Notes: generated from the sequence alone by a model not told the origin. A stretch of DNA of 64,000 nt from Peribacillus muralis (GCF_001645685.2 NZ_CP017080.1:1974001-2038000), one strand, 5' to 3'. Positions 37,325 through 46,927 are shown, counted from the first letter of the stretch. Made by a program: numbers and translations.

Positions 37325-39004
37325 ATGAAGGATTTTAAAAAAAGCACCGTGTATCAAATTTATCCGAAATCATTTAAGGATTCCAACGGCGATGGCATCG
37401 GAGACATCAATGGTGTGATTGAAAAAATGGATTATCTCGAATTACTGGGAGTCGATTATATTTGGCTGACCCCATTCTATCGCTCACCGCAAAACGATAA
37501 TGGCTATGATGTTGCTGATTATATGGCCATCGATCCAGCGTTTGGGACCATGGATGATTTCGAGAGATTGGTGAAGGCGGCCCAATCAAGGAAAATGGAA
37601 ATCATGCTGGATATGGTATTCAACCATACATCAACAGAGCATGAATGGTTCCAAAAAGCATTGGCAGGCGATAAGGAGTATAAGGATTATTATATTTTCA
37701 AGAAATCGCGCGACGGCGAGATGCCTACGAACTGGTTTTCGAAATTCGGCGGCCCGGCATGGGAATATGTTGAAGAACTTGATGAATACTATCTTCACTT
37801 GTTCGACCGTACACAAGCTGACCTAAACTGGGAAAATCCTAAAGTGAGGCAAGAAATCTTCGATGTTGTAAACTTTTGGATGGAAAAAGGTGTGAAAGGG
37901 TTTCGCTTGGATGTCATCAATCTCATATCCAAACCCGACTTGTTCGAGAATGATTTGGAAGGGGACGGACGCTCCTTTTATACGGATGGCCACAAAATCC
38001 ATCAATATCTTAAAGAAATGAATGAAAAAACGTTCGGAAAAGAAAATGTGGTGACAGTCGGTGAAATGTCATCGACGACAATCGACCATTGCATCAAATA
38101 TTCCGCTCCCGATGAGAAGGAGCTTTCAATGGTATTCAACTTCCATCATCTTAAGGTGGATTACATGGATGGTGAAAAGTGGTCTCTTGCCGATTTTGAC
38201 TTCAGGATGTTAAAGGAAATCCTGAGCAGCTGGCAATACGGCATGCAAGAAGGTAACGGGTGGAATGCCCTCTTCTGGTGCAACCATGACCAGCCGCGAA
38301 TAGTGTCCAGGTTTGGGAATGATGGTGAATATCAAAAGCAATCGGCCAAGATGCTGGCAACAGCGATTCATATGCTCAGGGGAACGCCTTACATTTATCA
38401 AGGCGAGGAAATTGGGATGACCAATCCGAAGTTCACGGAAATCGCACAATATCGTGATGTCGAATCGATTAACTATTTCAATATTTTAAAAGAAGAAGGA
38501 AAAGATGAAGAAGAAATAATGGAAATACTTCAAGCTAAATCCCGTGACAACTCCAGAACCCCGATGCAGTGGGCAAATGCGGAGCATGCAGGCTTTACGA
38601 TGGGGACGCCTTGGATTCAAGTACCAGATCATGCAAAGGCGATCAACGTTGAGCAATCGCTGAGCGATCAAGATTCGGTTTTCCATCATTACCAAAAACT
38701 TATATGTTTACGAAAGAAACATGATATCATTGCATATGGGGAATACCAGGAAATCCTTGGCGAACATCCCGAATTATTCGCTTATATTCGCAGTCATGAA
38801 GATGAGAAGCTTTTGGTCATCAATAATTTTTATGCAAAAGAAGCGTTTTTCGAAATGCCAAAGGAAGCAAACCTGTCAGGCTTCAAGTCAGAGCTTCTAC
38901 TCTCCAACTACGCTGATTCAAAAGAGCTTACAGATCAATGTGTGCTGCGTCCCTATGAATCTGTGGTCTATTTGTTGCGGAGGGGGAAGCAGACTAACAA
39001 ATAA
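37325..39004 (+). CDS. treA: Trehalose-6-phosphate hydrolase (phospho-alpha-1,1-glucosidase)
   Basis: 559 residues, GH13 (TreC/TreA) length. Opening KSTVYQIYPKSFKDSNGDGIGD is diagnostic. The nucleophile Asp is in FRLDVIN (near 199), acid/base Glu in VGEMSS (near 244), and the third Asp in NHDQPR (near 322). Splits trehalose-6-phosphate into glucose and glucose-6-phosphate in the cytosol. Lies 79 bases after treP with an AGAGGAGG ribosome site. Confidence 0.93.
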   Translation: MKDFKKSTVYQIYPKSFKDSNGDGIGDINGVIEKMDYLELLGVDYIWLTPFYRSPQNDNGYDVADYMAIDPAFGTMDDFERLVKAAQSRKMEIMLDMVFNHTSTEHEWFQKALAGDKEYKDYYIFKKSRDGEMPTNWFSKFGGPAWEYVEELDEYYLHLFDRTQADLNWENPKVRQEIFDVVNFWMEKGVKGFRLDVINLISKPDLFENDLEGDGRSFYTDGHKIHQYLKEMNEKTFGKENVVTVGEMSSTTIDHCIKYSAPDEKELSMVFNFHHLKVDYMDGEKWSLADFDFRMLKEILSSWQYGMQEGNGWNALFWCNHDQPRIVSRFGNDGEYQKQSAKMLATAIHMLRGTPYIYQGEEIGMTNPKFTEIAQYRDVESINYFNILKEEGKDEEEIMEILQAKSRDNSRTPMQWANAEHAGFTMGTPWIQVPDHAKAINVEQSLSDQDSVFHHYQKLICLRKKHDIIAYGEYQEILGEHPELFAYIRSHEDEKLLVINNFYAKEAFFEMPKEANLSGFKSELLLSNYADSKELTDQCVLRPYESVVYLLRRGKQTNK

Positions 39005-39019
39005 TGTTGTGGTGATGAA

Positions 39020-39733
39020 ATGAACAGCAAATACATATCGCTATATGGTGATATCATTGCAAAAATTGAAGAAGGTACGTTTCCCGTCAATGCAAAGCTG
39101 CCTTCCGAGAGCAGTTTCATGTCAGAGTATGGTATATCAAGAGATACTGTCAGGAAGGCTTTGAATTTGCTCGAACAAAATGGGTATATTCACAAAATCA
39201 AAGGCAAGGGATCTTTTGTGCTCGATATCAACAAATTCAATTTTCCTGTTGCAGGCCTGATTTCCTTTAAGGAAATGGCGGAGAAGCTGAATTTGCATTC
39301 CAAAACGATCATTCATACGCTGGAGCTTGAGTCTCCGGGCTCAAACATGATGAAGCATCTTGACCTAACGAATGATAAGGAAATATGGAAGGTTTTTCGT
39401 ATTCGGCAAATCAATGGCAAAAAAATCATCCTCGATAAAGATTATTTCAACAGTGAGCTCGTACCCAAGCTGACAAAGGAAATCTGTGAGGATTCGATTT
39501 ATCGATATATCGAAGGTGAGCTGGGGCTCCAGATTGGATTTTCGAATAAGGAAATCACCGTGGAGCCATGCAGTGAAGAAGATGAACAGCTCTTGGATAT
39601 GGAAGACTATGATATGGTCGCGGTTGTAAGAAGTACGGTCCATTTAATGGATGGAAGTTTGTTTCAGTATAGCGAATCCAGGCATAGGCCGGATAAATTC
39701 AAGTTCACCGACTTTGCACGGCGCACTTGGTAA
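39020..39733 (+). CDS. treR: Trehalose operon repressor TreR (GntR family)
   Basis: 237 residues: GntR winged helix (1-70, with LPSESSFMSEYGISRDTVRKAL) and a UTRA effector domain with VFRIRQINGKKIILDKDYF and VRSTVHLMDGSLFQYSESRHR. Follows treA by 15 bases. Should bind the two palindromes before treP and release them with trehalose-6-phosphate. Confidence 0.92.
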   Translation: MNSKYISLYGDIIAKIEEGTFPVNAKLPSESSFMSEYGISRDTVRKALNLLEQNGYIHKIKGKGSFVLDINKFNFPVAGLISFKEMAEKLNLHSKTIIHTLELESPGSNMMKHLDLTNDKEIWKVFRIRQINGKKIILDKDYFNSELVPKLTKEICEDSIYRYIEGELGLQIGFSNKEITVEPCSEEDEQLLDMEDYDMVAVVRSTVHLMDGSLFQYSESRHRPDKFKFTDFARRTW

Positions 39734-39777
39734 AGCCCTGGGCAGCATCTATCCATGACGAATATGGGCAAAAAGGG

Positions 39778-39812
39778 GGGTTCGGAAATTAAGATTTCCG
39801 AACCCTCTTTTT
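39778..39812. terminator. Terminator of the tre operon
   Basis: GGGTTCGGAAAT (39778-39789) pairs with ATTTCCGAACCC (39794-39805) over 12 bp, loop 4, followed by TCTTTTTG. The A-run on the left (39771-39774) lets it also work for the minus-strand SMR genes. Confidence 0.88.
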
Positions 39813-39842
39813 GCCTAAAGTAAACCCGGGCACGAATCACAT

Positions 39843-40190
39843 TCAGTTAGTTGATTTCCTTGCTTCCTTCGAAGAATGGGAAGCGTTCAATAAAGTGACC
39901 CCGCCAATGATCAAGATTAACCCGCCTAACGTAAGTGTACTGAATGGTTCATCCCAGAGCAGAACGCCGATCAATGCAGTTAAAGCGGTGCCGATTCCGG
40001 ACCATATGGCATAGGCCAAGCTCAACGGAATCGTTTTAAGACATAAGGAGAGGCAATAAAACGCCGTACCAAATCCTATGATAACCCCTAACGTGGGGAT
40101 TAAATTATTGAACCCATCAGATAACTTAAGCATGGTCGTACCAAATACTTCGGTTATGATGGATATTCCCAGAGCAATGTAACCTTTCAT
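39843..40190 (-). CDS. SMR-family multidrug efflux protein, second subunit (EbrB-like)
   Basis: 115 residues, four membrane helices. The conserved membrane Glu is in GISIITEVFGTTMLKLSDGF (residue about 14), and helix 3 reads AYAIWSGIGTALTALIG. SMR pumps expel cationic drugs or guanidinium compounds by proton exchange. GGGAGG before ATG 40190 sets the start. It follows a close paralogue by 24 bases, the layout of paired heteromeric SMR pumps such as EbrAB. Confidence 0.85.
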   Translation of the reverse strand: MKGYIALGISIITEVFGTTMLKLSDGFNNLIPTLGVIIGFGTAFYCLSLCLKTIPLSLAYAIWSGIGTALTALIGVLLWDEPFSTLTLGGLILIIGGVTLLNASHSSKEARKSTN

Positions 40191-40214
40191 TCTTTTTCCT
40201 CCCATTTATCGATG

Positions 40215-40544
40215 TTAAGGAGAGACATCAGCTGAAAGCTTCAAAATGACGACTCCGCCAATGATTAGGACTAAACCTATGAATTTTTTCAAATTGAAGC
40301 TTTCCTTATAAACGAATACCCCCACTAAAGCAGTCAATGCAGTTCCGATTCCAGACCAAATCGCATACGCCGTACCAAGCGGAATGGTTATGAGGGATAT
40401 GGAAAGGCAGTAAAAGGCTAGACCCATTCCGATTAACACACCTATGGAAGGGAAAAACCGTTTAAAGCCATTCGATACTTTTAACATGGAGCTGCCAAAC
40501 ACTTCACTTACAATAGCAATTGCCAAAAATGCATATGGATTCAA
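40215..40544 (-). CDS. SMR-family multidrug efflux protein, first subunit (EbrA-like)
   Basis: 109 residues, four helices, with AIAIVSEVFGSSMLKVSNGF carrying the essential Glu and AYAIWSGIGTALTALVG in helix 3. Start is TTG 40544 with GGGGGAG about 8 bases upstream. First gene of the two-gene SMR operon; likely forms an antiparallel heterodimer with the downstream product. Confidence 0.85.
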   Translation of the reverse strand: MNPYAFLAIAIVSEVFGSSMLKVSNGFKRFFPSIGVLIGMGLAFYCLSISLITIPLGTAYAIWSGIGTALTALVGVFVYKESFNLKKFIGLVLIIGGVVILKLSADVSP

Positions 40545-40824
40545 AATGAACTCCCCCTATATTGCTTTTCATGAATTCCTAAATTACTTCCATAAGCATT
40601 TTAACACGGAGCCATGTGAAACGCCTCTCAATGATCTTTTATGGTATCCAATCATTGTTTGGGATACCATCCAAATGTGATTACTATCATATCCTGCGCC
40701 CTTTTCTGCGTGATACCACTAATCATCCGTCTTTTCCAGACCTTGGAAAAAAATTTCTATTTCATCAGCTTCGTCTAGTTGAACTTAACTAATGCTCAAT
40801 ATATCACAATGAAGGAGCAGGTGA
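40545..40824. other. Region with a 9-bp inverted repeat
   Basis: ATGGTATCC (40641-40649) and GGATACCAT (40662-40670) make a perfect dyad with a 12-base loop. It lies about 100 bases upstream of the SMR operon start and could be an operator or a weak terminator. Nothing else seen. Confidence 0.35.
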
Positions 40825-40929
40825 ATGAAACAAGAGCCTTTGGATCCTGTCCATATCGATAGGTTTCCTGTCATGAGTTTCATTTCCTATCTTCTTCAAT
40901 GGAAGAAGTGTACGTCACCAAGTTTTTGA
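40825..40929 (+). CDS. Possible 34-residue small protein
   Basis: ATG 40825 follows AAGGAGCAGGTGA, a strong ribosome site. The product begins MKQEPLDPVHIDRFPVMSFI and ends YLLQWKKCTSPSF. It stands directly upstream of the DnaN paralogue on the same strand. No family recognised. Confidence 0.42.
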   Translation: MKQEPLDPVHIDRFPVMSFISYLLQWKKCTSPSF

Positions 40930-41048
40930 AAAATTGAATGTTCATAAAAGAGCGTGTCATCCAGCTATCGCTTCGTGATAAAAGGTCAAAAAGGATTCTT
41001 GGGGAATTTGTCGAATTGAGTTTTATAAACGAATTCAAGGGGGACCTT

Positions 41049-42182
41049 ATGGAATTTAGAGTAAATAAAAACTGTTTTCATCAAGCTCTTTCAGCTGTCG
41101 GGCATGCGATTTCCTTAAAAACAACTGCATCCATTTTATCAGGAATTAAAATAGTCGCAAATGACAATCACTTACTCATCATTGGCAGCAATTCAGATAT
41201 TATCATCGAAAAAGCCATTCCCGGTATGATTGATGGAGTAAGGGTATTAGAGGTGAATGATAAGGGAAGTGTCGTATTGCCTGCAAAATATTTAAGGGAT
41301 ATCATTTATAAGTTATCCGATGATATCCATGTTAAGCTTAACGCAAACCATTCAGTAACGATAAAATCCGCTGAAATTGTCACGGATCTTAATGGACTCA
41401 ATTCCGGGGAATACCCTGATCTCCCGCTGCTTGATGATGCCGTTACGATTGAAGTACGCAGTGAAGAATTTCTGGAAATCGTTAAACAGACAGCTTTTGC
41501 CGTATCCAATAGCGAGTCCAGGCCTGTCCTGGCAGGAGTCAACATGACATTCCGGGACAACGTGCTATCATGCGTGGCAACGAATTCGCATCGCTTGGCA
41601 TCAAGTGAGCTATCGCTGGAAACGAAGGTTACTGGTTCGTTTATCGTCCCTAGTAAAAGCCTTAATGAGTGGACAAAACTAATGAATGAGGGGGAGGATA
41701 TTGTACATATTATTATTTCGAAAAGCTACATCGGATTTAAATCAAACCATATTTCACTTTTTTCCAGGTTGATAGAAGGCAGTTACCCCAATGTAATGGG
41801 ATTGCTGCCAAAGGATCCGAAAACGGTCATCGCTGTGGACACTGATCAACTAATAAAAGGAATCGATAGAGCTTGCCTTTTTGCAAGGGGTGGGAGAAAT
41901 AACAATGTTCACTTAGAAATTGTGGATTGTACCAAATTACGAATTTCTTCAAATTCTACGGAATGCGGGAAAATAGAAGAATACCAAACCATCAAGTCAA
42001 TCAAAGGAGAAGGGGAGGTTAGCATAACACTTAATGGATATTTTTTGATGGACGCCTTGAAAGTGATAAAGGAGAAGGAGGTTAAACTAAGTATTAGCGG
42101 AGCAGTGAAACCAGTTCTAATTGAACCTGGCAATGGTGCTGCTTCCCATTTTCATCTCATTTCACCAGTTAGATCTTCGTGA
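41049..42182 (+). CDS. DNA polymerase III beta-clamp paralogue (DnaN-like)
   Basis: 377 residues, the usual clamp length, three repeated clamp folds. It starts MEFRVNKNCFHQALSAVGHAIS. It contains LPAKYLRDIIYKL, SGEYPDLP, AVSNSESRPVLAGVNM, CVATNSHRLASSEL and RLIEGSYPN, all clamp signatures. The C-terminal LISPVRSS replaces the LLPVRT/Y-type ending. AAGGGGG before ATG 41049 sets the start; the longer frame from 40938 lacks a site. No dnaA, recF or gyr genes are nearby, so this is a second clamp, not the oriC copy. Likely used in repair or stress replication. Confidence 0.88.
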   Translation: MEFRVNKNCFHQALSAVGHAISLKTTASILSGIKIVANDNHLLIIGSNSDIIIEKAIPGMIDGVRVLEVNDKGSVVLPAKYLRDIIYKLSDDIHVKLNANHSVTIKSAEIVTDLNGLNSGEYPDLPLLDDAVTIEVRSEEFLEIVKQTAFAVSNSESRPVLAGVNMTFRDNVLSCVATNSHRLASSELSLETKVTGSFIVPSKSLNEWTKLMNEGEDIVHIIISKSYIGFKSNHISLFSRLIEGSYPNVMGLLPKDPKTVIAVDTDQLIKGIDRACLFARGGRNNNVHLEIVDCTKLRISSNSTECGKIEEYQTIKSIKGEGEVSITLNGYFLMDALKVIKEKEVKLSISGAVKPVLIEPGNGAASHFHLISPVRSS

Positions 42183-42288
42183 ACTTCCATCGGAAGGAAA
42201 GATGGATACCATTGATCTTCGTCAGCGATATCCATTCAATAAATAATAAACGGTCATGTATAAGAAAAACTTGTCCTTTATTGCCCTC

Positions 42289-42310
42289 GAGGAAAGACAT
42301 TTCCTTTTTT
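42289..42310 (+). terminator. Small terminator after the clamp gene
   Basis: AGGAAA-GACA-TTTCCT followed by TTTTT. Short stem (6 bp) but good T-run. Confidence 0.5.
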
Positions 42311-42387
42311 CTTGGAAAGGCAAAAAATAATATGGAATATCTTCAATGAAAGATTCCGTGTGCTTATATGGTTGCTACATCGCACCT

Positions 42388-42894
42388 TTATTTAGGGAAA
42401 TTTTTCAATATCCATGTTTTAATTAGCTTGGCCACTTGGGACGGAGAGGTAAAGGATGTATCTATTGCAGGGATAGGTGGCGATGAGGTTTGTGCTTCAA
42501 GAACCAATTTCTCTGATAGTGCATTCATATATTCAATGCTTTTTTCCGTCCATTTTCCACGTGCCGTTAATCGCTCCGTGCGTGCTTCGTCGTTGCAATA
42601 GAGATGTAGGTAATGTACCGGGGAAAAAAAAGGGAAATGGTCACAAATTTCTATATTATATGGATCAGGTACATGGCCAAATAAAACGGTATATCGTCCG
42701 GAATATGCACTATAATAGGCAATTTTTAACCAATTATCACAAGCTTGTTGATAATTTTCATCATTTACAATTAAATCCATATCAAAAACATTAACATTTA
42801 AATCAACCATGATTTTCTGTAGTTCCAATGAGGTTGCTGATTTACCTGAACCACTAATGCCAGTCACAATAAAAAGAGGGTAAGTTATGATCAT
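42388..42894 (-). CDS. P-loop nucleotide/nucleoside kinase-like protein
   Basis: About 168 residues. Walker A GISGSGKSAT sits at residues 12-21, followed by VNVFDMDLIV (Mg-binding Asp) and a lid-like RTERLTARGKW near 105. Fold resembles small AAA-17/adenylate-kinase-type kinases; substrate unknown. Both ATG 42894 and GTG 42897 are possible behind GGAAGG. Confidence 0.7.
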   Translation of the reverse strand: MIITYPLFIVTGISGSGKSATSLELQKIMVDLNVNVFDMDLIVNDENYQQACDNWLKIAYYSAYSGRYTVLFGHVPDPYNIEICDHFPFFSPVHYLHLYCNDEARTERLTARGKWTEKSIEYMNALSEKLVLEAQTSSPPIPAIDTSFTSPSQVAKLIKTWILKNFPK

Positions 42895-43081
42895 CACCTT
42901 CCAATGTGTTAAGGGATAGGATTACTGATATCCCTAGGATTTTTTCACCTTATGTATCATATGTTTGCTTTTTGGAATCGCATCTTCCATTTACCTAGAG
43001 GGAAAAAGAAACTTGCGTGCTTTTTACGAGATAGTTGGACAAAAGACAGCACGTACTGGAAAATGGCGGTTGGTTCATAAT

Positions 43082-43104
43082 AAAAACCCCATATTGGGGT
43101 TTTG
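43082..43104. terminator. Bidirectional terminator beside cotD
   Basis: AAAACCCCA (43083-43091) pairs with TGGGGTTTT (43095-43103). It lies 10 bases past the cotD stop on the minus strand; T-rich on both sides. Confidence 0.7.
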
Positions 43105-43112
43105 GGCAATTA

Positions 43113-43418
43113 TTATCTGAATCTGCTCCTTGAATAACTGTGACCTGGAGGAGCATAACCAAAGCCTTGGGGGTAATACTCGTTCACGCCGTTGCACCTA
43201 TATGGGAAATAATGTTGGTATGTGATGACGTGTTTATTTACGGTAGTGGTATGTGCGGGGTGAAAAACCGGAATGACTGTATTAATGATATTCGTTTTAA
43301 CATAGTGCCTTGTTGGGGAAGTTTGGGACGGGTCGTGCTGTACAGGCATGTTCTGCGGTGGGTAACATTGCGCTGGCCGTTGATTGCCGGGAGGGAGCCC
43401 CCATGATTTATTATACAT
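43113..43418 (-). CDS. cotD: Spore coat protein, CotD family
   Basis: 101 residues, low complexity at the start (PPGNQRPAQCYPP), then the CotD-type core PTRHYVKTNIINTVIPVFHPAHTTTVNKHVITYQHYFP, shown here as landmarks TRHYVKTN, VFHPAHTTTVN and HYFPYRCNGVNEYYP. Rich in His, Tyr and Pro, as in inner-coat proteins of Bacillus spores. GGGAGGTG before ATG 43418 fixes the start. Expected to be made late in the mother cell under sigma-K; no promoter assigned. Confidence 0.8.
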   Translation of the reverse strand: MYNKSWGLPPGNQRPAQCYPPQNMPVQHDPSQTSPTRHYVKTNIINTVIPVFHPAHTTTVNKHVITYQHYFPYRCNGVNEYYPQGFGYAPPGHSYSRSRFR

Positions 43419-43535
43419 TTCAACACCTCCCATAATTATTTTTAGTCATTAATAGCTTATGAAAAGAAATGGCAAAGGGACTAGTATAAATGCCTTTTTT
43501 AAAAAAACATCCCCTTGGTTCTCATTTTCCTTAGC

Positions 43536-44468
43536 TTATGGGGCCTGCCTTTTACCAATTAAGTTTAATGCTTGATGAACAAATGAGGTGTGTCGTTCCC
43601 GCATGATGTTTTCCTTGCTTTTTTCCAAGCCCCATTCAGGAAATGAAGATAACCGTAATGCAGCATATAATTGCCAGAATGGTAGATTGGACATATTTAA
43701 GCCTGGCATCATGGATTCATAATGATCGCTGAAGTCATCCATAGCCTTCACACCAAAATGAAATAGTATTTCAAGCTGACAATTGGCAAAGTCAGCCAAA
43801 GGATCGCCTAAGGCTGCGTCTTCCCAATCGATTACTGCAGTAAGTTGATCGTTGATGAATAATATATTTCCTGGCCAATAATCTCCATGAAGGATCACGT
43901 CCTTATTCAGGGCGGGTAATGGCTGGGTTGATTTCAACACATTGCGGATCAAGCTCAGGTTTAATGTTTCGTCCGTATTTTCCTTTCCTGCCTGCACCAT
44001 TTTTACATAGGATTCATTCTGGTCAGGCAGAAAAGAGAGATCAAGATGGTCATATTCGAGACGATGGATTTTAACTAGATGAACTGCCAGCTGGAAGATA
44101 TAAAGCGTTGGATTGGCGGGTGAAAAATCTGGCTTGCCCTCCATATATTCAATAAGTAAACATGATTTAGTAAAAATTCCCCCTGCTTGTTGGAAATAAT
44201 ATGGTGTTGGTACGGACAACCCTTCATTTGCCAGTAATTTTAAAAGCCTGTATTCATCCGCAGCGATATTCGGATTCCGCTTCAAGTCATTTTCGCCATG
44301 CTGACGAACGATCATCCGCATGATTCTTCCTGTAGGCTGTAATATTTTCAAACCTGTAACTTGCGCAGACATTCCGCCTTTTAATTCCCATGAATGAATA
44401 AGCTTGTTTGCTTGATCCAACTTCTGAACCAATAGTTCAAGGTATGTAGCTTCTTGTGCCCTGTACAT
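43536..44468 (-). CDS. Aminoglycoside-phosphotransferase-like (APH) kinase
   Basis: 310 residues. The catalytic Brenner motif LHGDYWPGNILF is near 193, the metal-binding VIDWEDAALGDPLADFANC near 213, and the ATP-lobe Lys/Arg region IVRQHG near 52. This family phosphorylates small alcohols (aminoglycosides, choline, homoserine, fructosamine and others). No resistance-specific feature is visible, so a metabolic role is as likely as drug resistance. It is transcribed towards cotD and follows the histidine kinase by 57 bases on the same strand. Confidence 0.8.
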   Translation of the reverse strand: MYRAQEATYLELLVQKLDQANKLIHSWELKGGMSAQVTGLKILQPTGRIMRMIVRQHGENDLKRNPNIAADEYRLLKLLANEGLSVPTPYYFQQAGGIFTKSCLLIEYMEGKPDFSPANPTLYIFQLAVHLVKIHRLEYDHLDLSFLPDQNESYVKMVQAGKENTDETLNLSLIRNVLKSTQPLPALNKDVILHGDYWPGNILFINDQLTAVIDWEDAALGDPLADFANCQLEILFHFGVKAMDDFSDHYESMMPGLNMSNLPFWQLYAALRLSSFPEWGLEKSKENIMRERHTSFVHQALNLIGKRQAP

Positions 44469-44525
44469 TACTATGACACTCCTTTTTCAATGAACTGCAG
44501 TTTCTTGGAGTGTTGATCCCGCTGT

Positions 44526-45593
44526 CTACTCGCAGCTTTCTATTTTTATGGGCAACCTGATCGCAGCTTCAGTTCCGGCCCCTAGAGCACTTTTGAATTC
44601 AATCGTGCCTTGATGCAGTTCGATGATCCTTCTGCAAATCATCAGTCCCAATCCGGTTCCTTTTTCCTTAGTTGTGTAAAAGGGTTCGAACAACCTTTGT
44701 TGCCTATCGCTAGTCATTCCGGTACCTTTATCCCTAATATGAATGGCATATTGATCAGCGGATACCCGTTCCAAGGTTATTTTGATTTCTTCACCGTTTT
44801 CATCAGTAGCTTCAATGGAATTCTGGATAAGATTTATTAAGACCTGCTTCAGTAGGTTATGATCGCATATGGCTGTAATCGCCTCCGCTTGAGATTCAAA
44901 AATGATCCTGATACCTTTCAAATTTGACTGTGGTTCCATGAATTTAATGACATGTATAATAAGCTCATTGATATGGTTTGTACTGACTTTCATCGTTTCA
45001 TCAGGCTTTGCGATAAACATGAATTCATTCACAATGCTGTTGATCCTGTCCAATTCCCTCATCATGATTCCAAGATATTCATGAATGGTCGCGTCGTCAA
45101 TCTTTTCGCTTATGATTTGGGTAAAACCGATTATTGAAGTTAGCGGGTTCCGGATTTCATGAGCTATACCTGCAGCTAATTCGCCCACTACAGCTAATTT
45201 TTCCAGCTCCCTAATCTTGTTTTCATTTCTTTTTTTATCGGTGATATCGATTGCCGTTCCGATGACCTCCGTTACTTCACCATCCACCATCAAAGGGTTC
45301 AGTGACGCTACGTAATGAATACCACCAACTTCCCCTTCATAATTCACTGTTTCCCCATGCCAGGCTATCTCATAAAACCTTCGTTTCCTATTGGCTTGTT
45401 CCATTGGTAAAAAGTCAGTCAATTTTTTGCCGATGACCATTGCGGTTGGCGTGATGGAATTAGTAATGAAATCCCCCTCAACGAAAGTGTGTATAAAGTC
45501 GTTATCTTTTTTTATGAATTTAAATAAAAATCCATTTCTTGGGATAAGGTCTCGATAGTGATTATCCAAAGTCCTTTTATCATACTTTTCCAT
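44526..45593 (-). CDS. Orphan PAS sensor histidine kinase (sporulation-type)
   Basis: 355 residues, no membrane segment. A PAS domain (about 10-115) ends in GTAIDITDKKRNE. HisKA has the phospho-histidine in AGIAHEIRNPLTSIIGF (His near 144), and HATPase_c has NLIQNSIEATDENG, DKGTGM and TKEKGTGLGL. No response regulator is adjacent. Cytoplasmic PAS-HisKA kinases of this shape feed the Spo0F phosphorelay in Bacillus (KinA/KinE type), which is the likely role. Upstream region 45594-45860 shows no clear regulator site. Confidence 0.85.
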   Translation of the reverse strand: MEKYDKRTLDNHYRDLIPRNGFLFKFIKKDNDFIHTFVEGDFITNSITPTAMVIGKKLTDFLPMEQANRKRRFYEIAWHGETVNYEGEVGGIHYVASLNPLMVDGEVTEVIGTAIDITDKKRNENKIRELEKLAVVGELAAGIAHEIRNPLTSIIGFTQIISEKIDDATIHEYLGIMMRELDRINSIVNEFMFIAKPDETMKVSTNHINELIIHVIKFMEPQSNLKGIRIIFESQAEAITAICDHNLLKQVLINLIQNSIEATDENGEEIKITLERVSADQYAIHIRDKGTGMTSDRQQRLFEPFYTTKEKGTGLGLMICRRIIELHQGTIEFKSALGAGTEAAIRLPIKIESCE

Positions 45594-45881
45594 ATTTCAG
45601 CTCCAATAAAAGAATATGTATCGTGAAACGAATATGACATTACGACCACTATTGATGGAAGTTCTTGTTAAGATTTTACCAAAGTAAAATAATAGAAGGA
45701 AGCTTTTTAAGAATGTATCAAATGCATCCTTTATGGGAGGTACGTACATAAAGGAGGAATCATCATTTGAACAAATGAACAAAGTCAAAAAAAATTCATA
45801 AACCAAAGATTTTTTTGACCGCTAGTGTACGTGTACAAGCATTTATCATTTTATTACATATGATTGATAGAGGTGATTAAA

Positions 45882-46571
45882 ATGGTAAAAATATTTATTG
45901 ATCCCGGACACGGCGGTACAGACCCAGGCTCGGTAGGAAATGGCTTGAAGGAAAAAGACTTAACTTTATCCATCGCGACTCGAATCAAGGATATCTTGTT
46001 GATCGAATATACGAACGTTTTTGTAAAGATGAGCAGAACATCAGATACATTCCCTTCTTTAAGCGATCGGACCAATCAAGCGAACGGGTGGGGCGCCGAC
46101 TTCTATCTCGCCATTCATATTAATGCTGGCGGCGGTACTGGATATGAGGATTATATTTATACATCTACGAGCCAGGAGACGAAAACATATCAGGATAATA
46201 TTCATGCTGAGGTCATGAAATTGATCAATATTCCGGATAGGGGCCAAAAAACGGGGGATTTACATGTACTCCGTGAAACGGACATGCCTGCACTTTTAAC
46301 TGAAAGTGGCTTTGTCGACAATGCCAATGATGCAGCCAAGTTAAAAACGGCATCCTTTATCGAAGCCCTGGCTCGCGGACATGTAAACGGTTTGGTCAAA
46401 TGCTTCAACCTTAAAAAGAAAAATACAGCGGTATATCATACCGTTGTAAGTGGGGATACCGTATACTCTTTAAGCCTGGCATATGGCACTACAGTTCAAC
46501 AGATTAAAGATTGGAACGATCTTGATAGCCAGTACACCATTGTTGTAAACCAGAAAGTACGAGTGAAATAA
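45882..46571 (+). CDS. N-acetylmuramoyl-L-alanine amidase with LysM domain
   Basis: 229 residues. The Amidase_3 domain (about 1-175) starts VKIFIDPGHGGTDPGS (zinc His), has AIHINAGGG (second His) and ALLTESGFVDN (catalytic Glu). One LysM domain (about 186-229) reads HTVVSGDTVYSLSLAYGT and ends VNQKVRVK. No signal peptide, like CwlC and phage endolysins, which are released by cell lysis or act in mother-cell lysis. ATG 45882 follows AGAGGTGAT. The LysM ending closely resembles that of the glucosaminidase at 51779. Confidence 0.88.
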   Translation: MVKIFIDPGHGGTDPGSVGNGLKEKDLTLSIATRIKDILLIEYTNVFVKMSRTSDTFPSLSDRTNQANGWGADFYLAIHINAGGGTGYEDYIYTSTSQETKTYQDNIHAEVMKLINIPDRGQKTGDLHVLRETDMPALLTESGFVDNANDAAKLKTASFIEALARGHVNGLVKCFNLKKKNTAVYHTVVSGDTVYSLSLAYGTTVQQIKDWNDLDSQYTIVVNQKVRVK

Positions 46572-46639
46572 AATCGTCCTTATGCTGACAGGGTGAGCGG
46601 AGTGTTAACTGCAAGTGAATGACTCTAAAGCAAGCTCAG

Positions 46640-46687
46640 ACTGCGAACAAACTCAGAGGTTAGGGAGTTTGTCCGCAGTTTTCTTTA
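46640..46687 (+). terminator. Hairpin of the CTGYRRACAAACT family
   Basis: ACTGCGAACAAACTC (46640-46654) pairs with GAGTTTGTCCGCAGT (46665-46679), one mismatch, followed by TTTCTTT. It ends the amidase transcript. Similar single arms occur near 9701 and 23872. Confidence 0.8.
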
Positions 46688-46927
46688 GGTACCCGTTCCT
46701 TTTCACTGCAGTTATCCAAAGGTTAGTCAGAGCTCGCTTGGCGCCTGCGGCCTCTCTCACGTAGACGCCATTTCCAAAGCGACAGTCTAGCTCTTCCAAC
46801 TCTGTGCAATAAAGTGAAGATGAAATCTCCATTGCCTTCAGCTTTGGATGTTTTGGCATAAGGAGCTTTATATATTGGCAAGGATAGTAATTCATATGTA
46901 ACTGGAGGTGGGAGAAGTAATTGGGAA

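Noticed and set aside
45594..45881. Promoter or Spo0A site before the histidine kinase
   Set aside because: Searched by eye; only weak A/T-rich matches, nothing specific enough to report.
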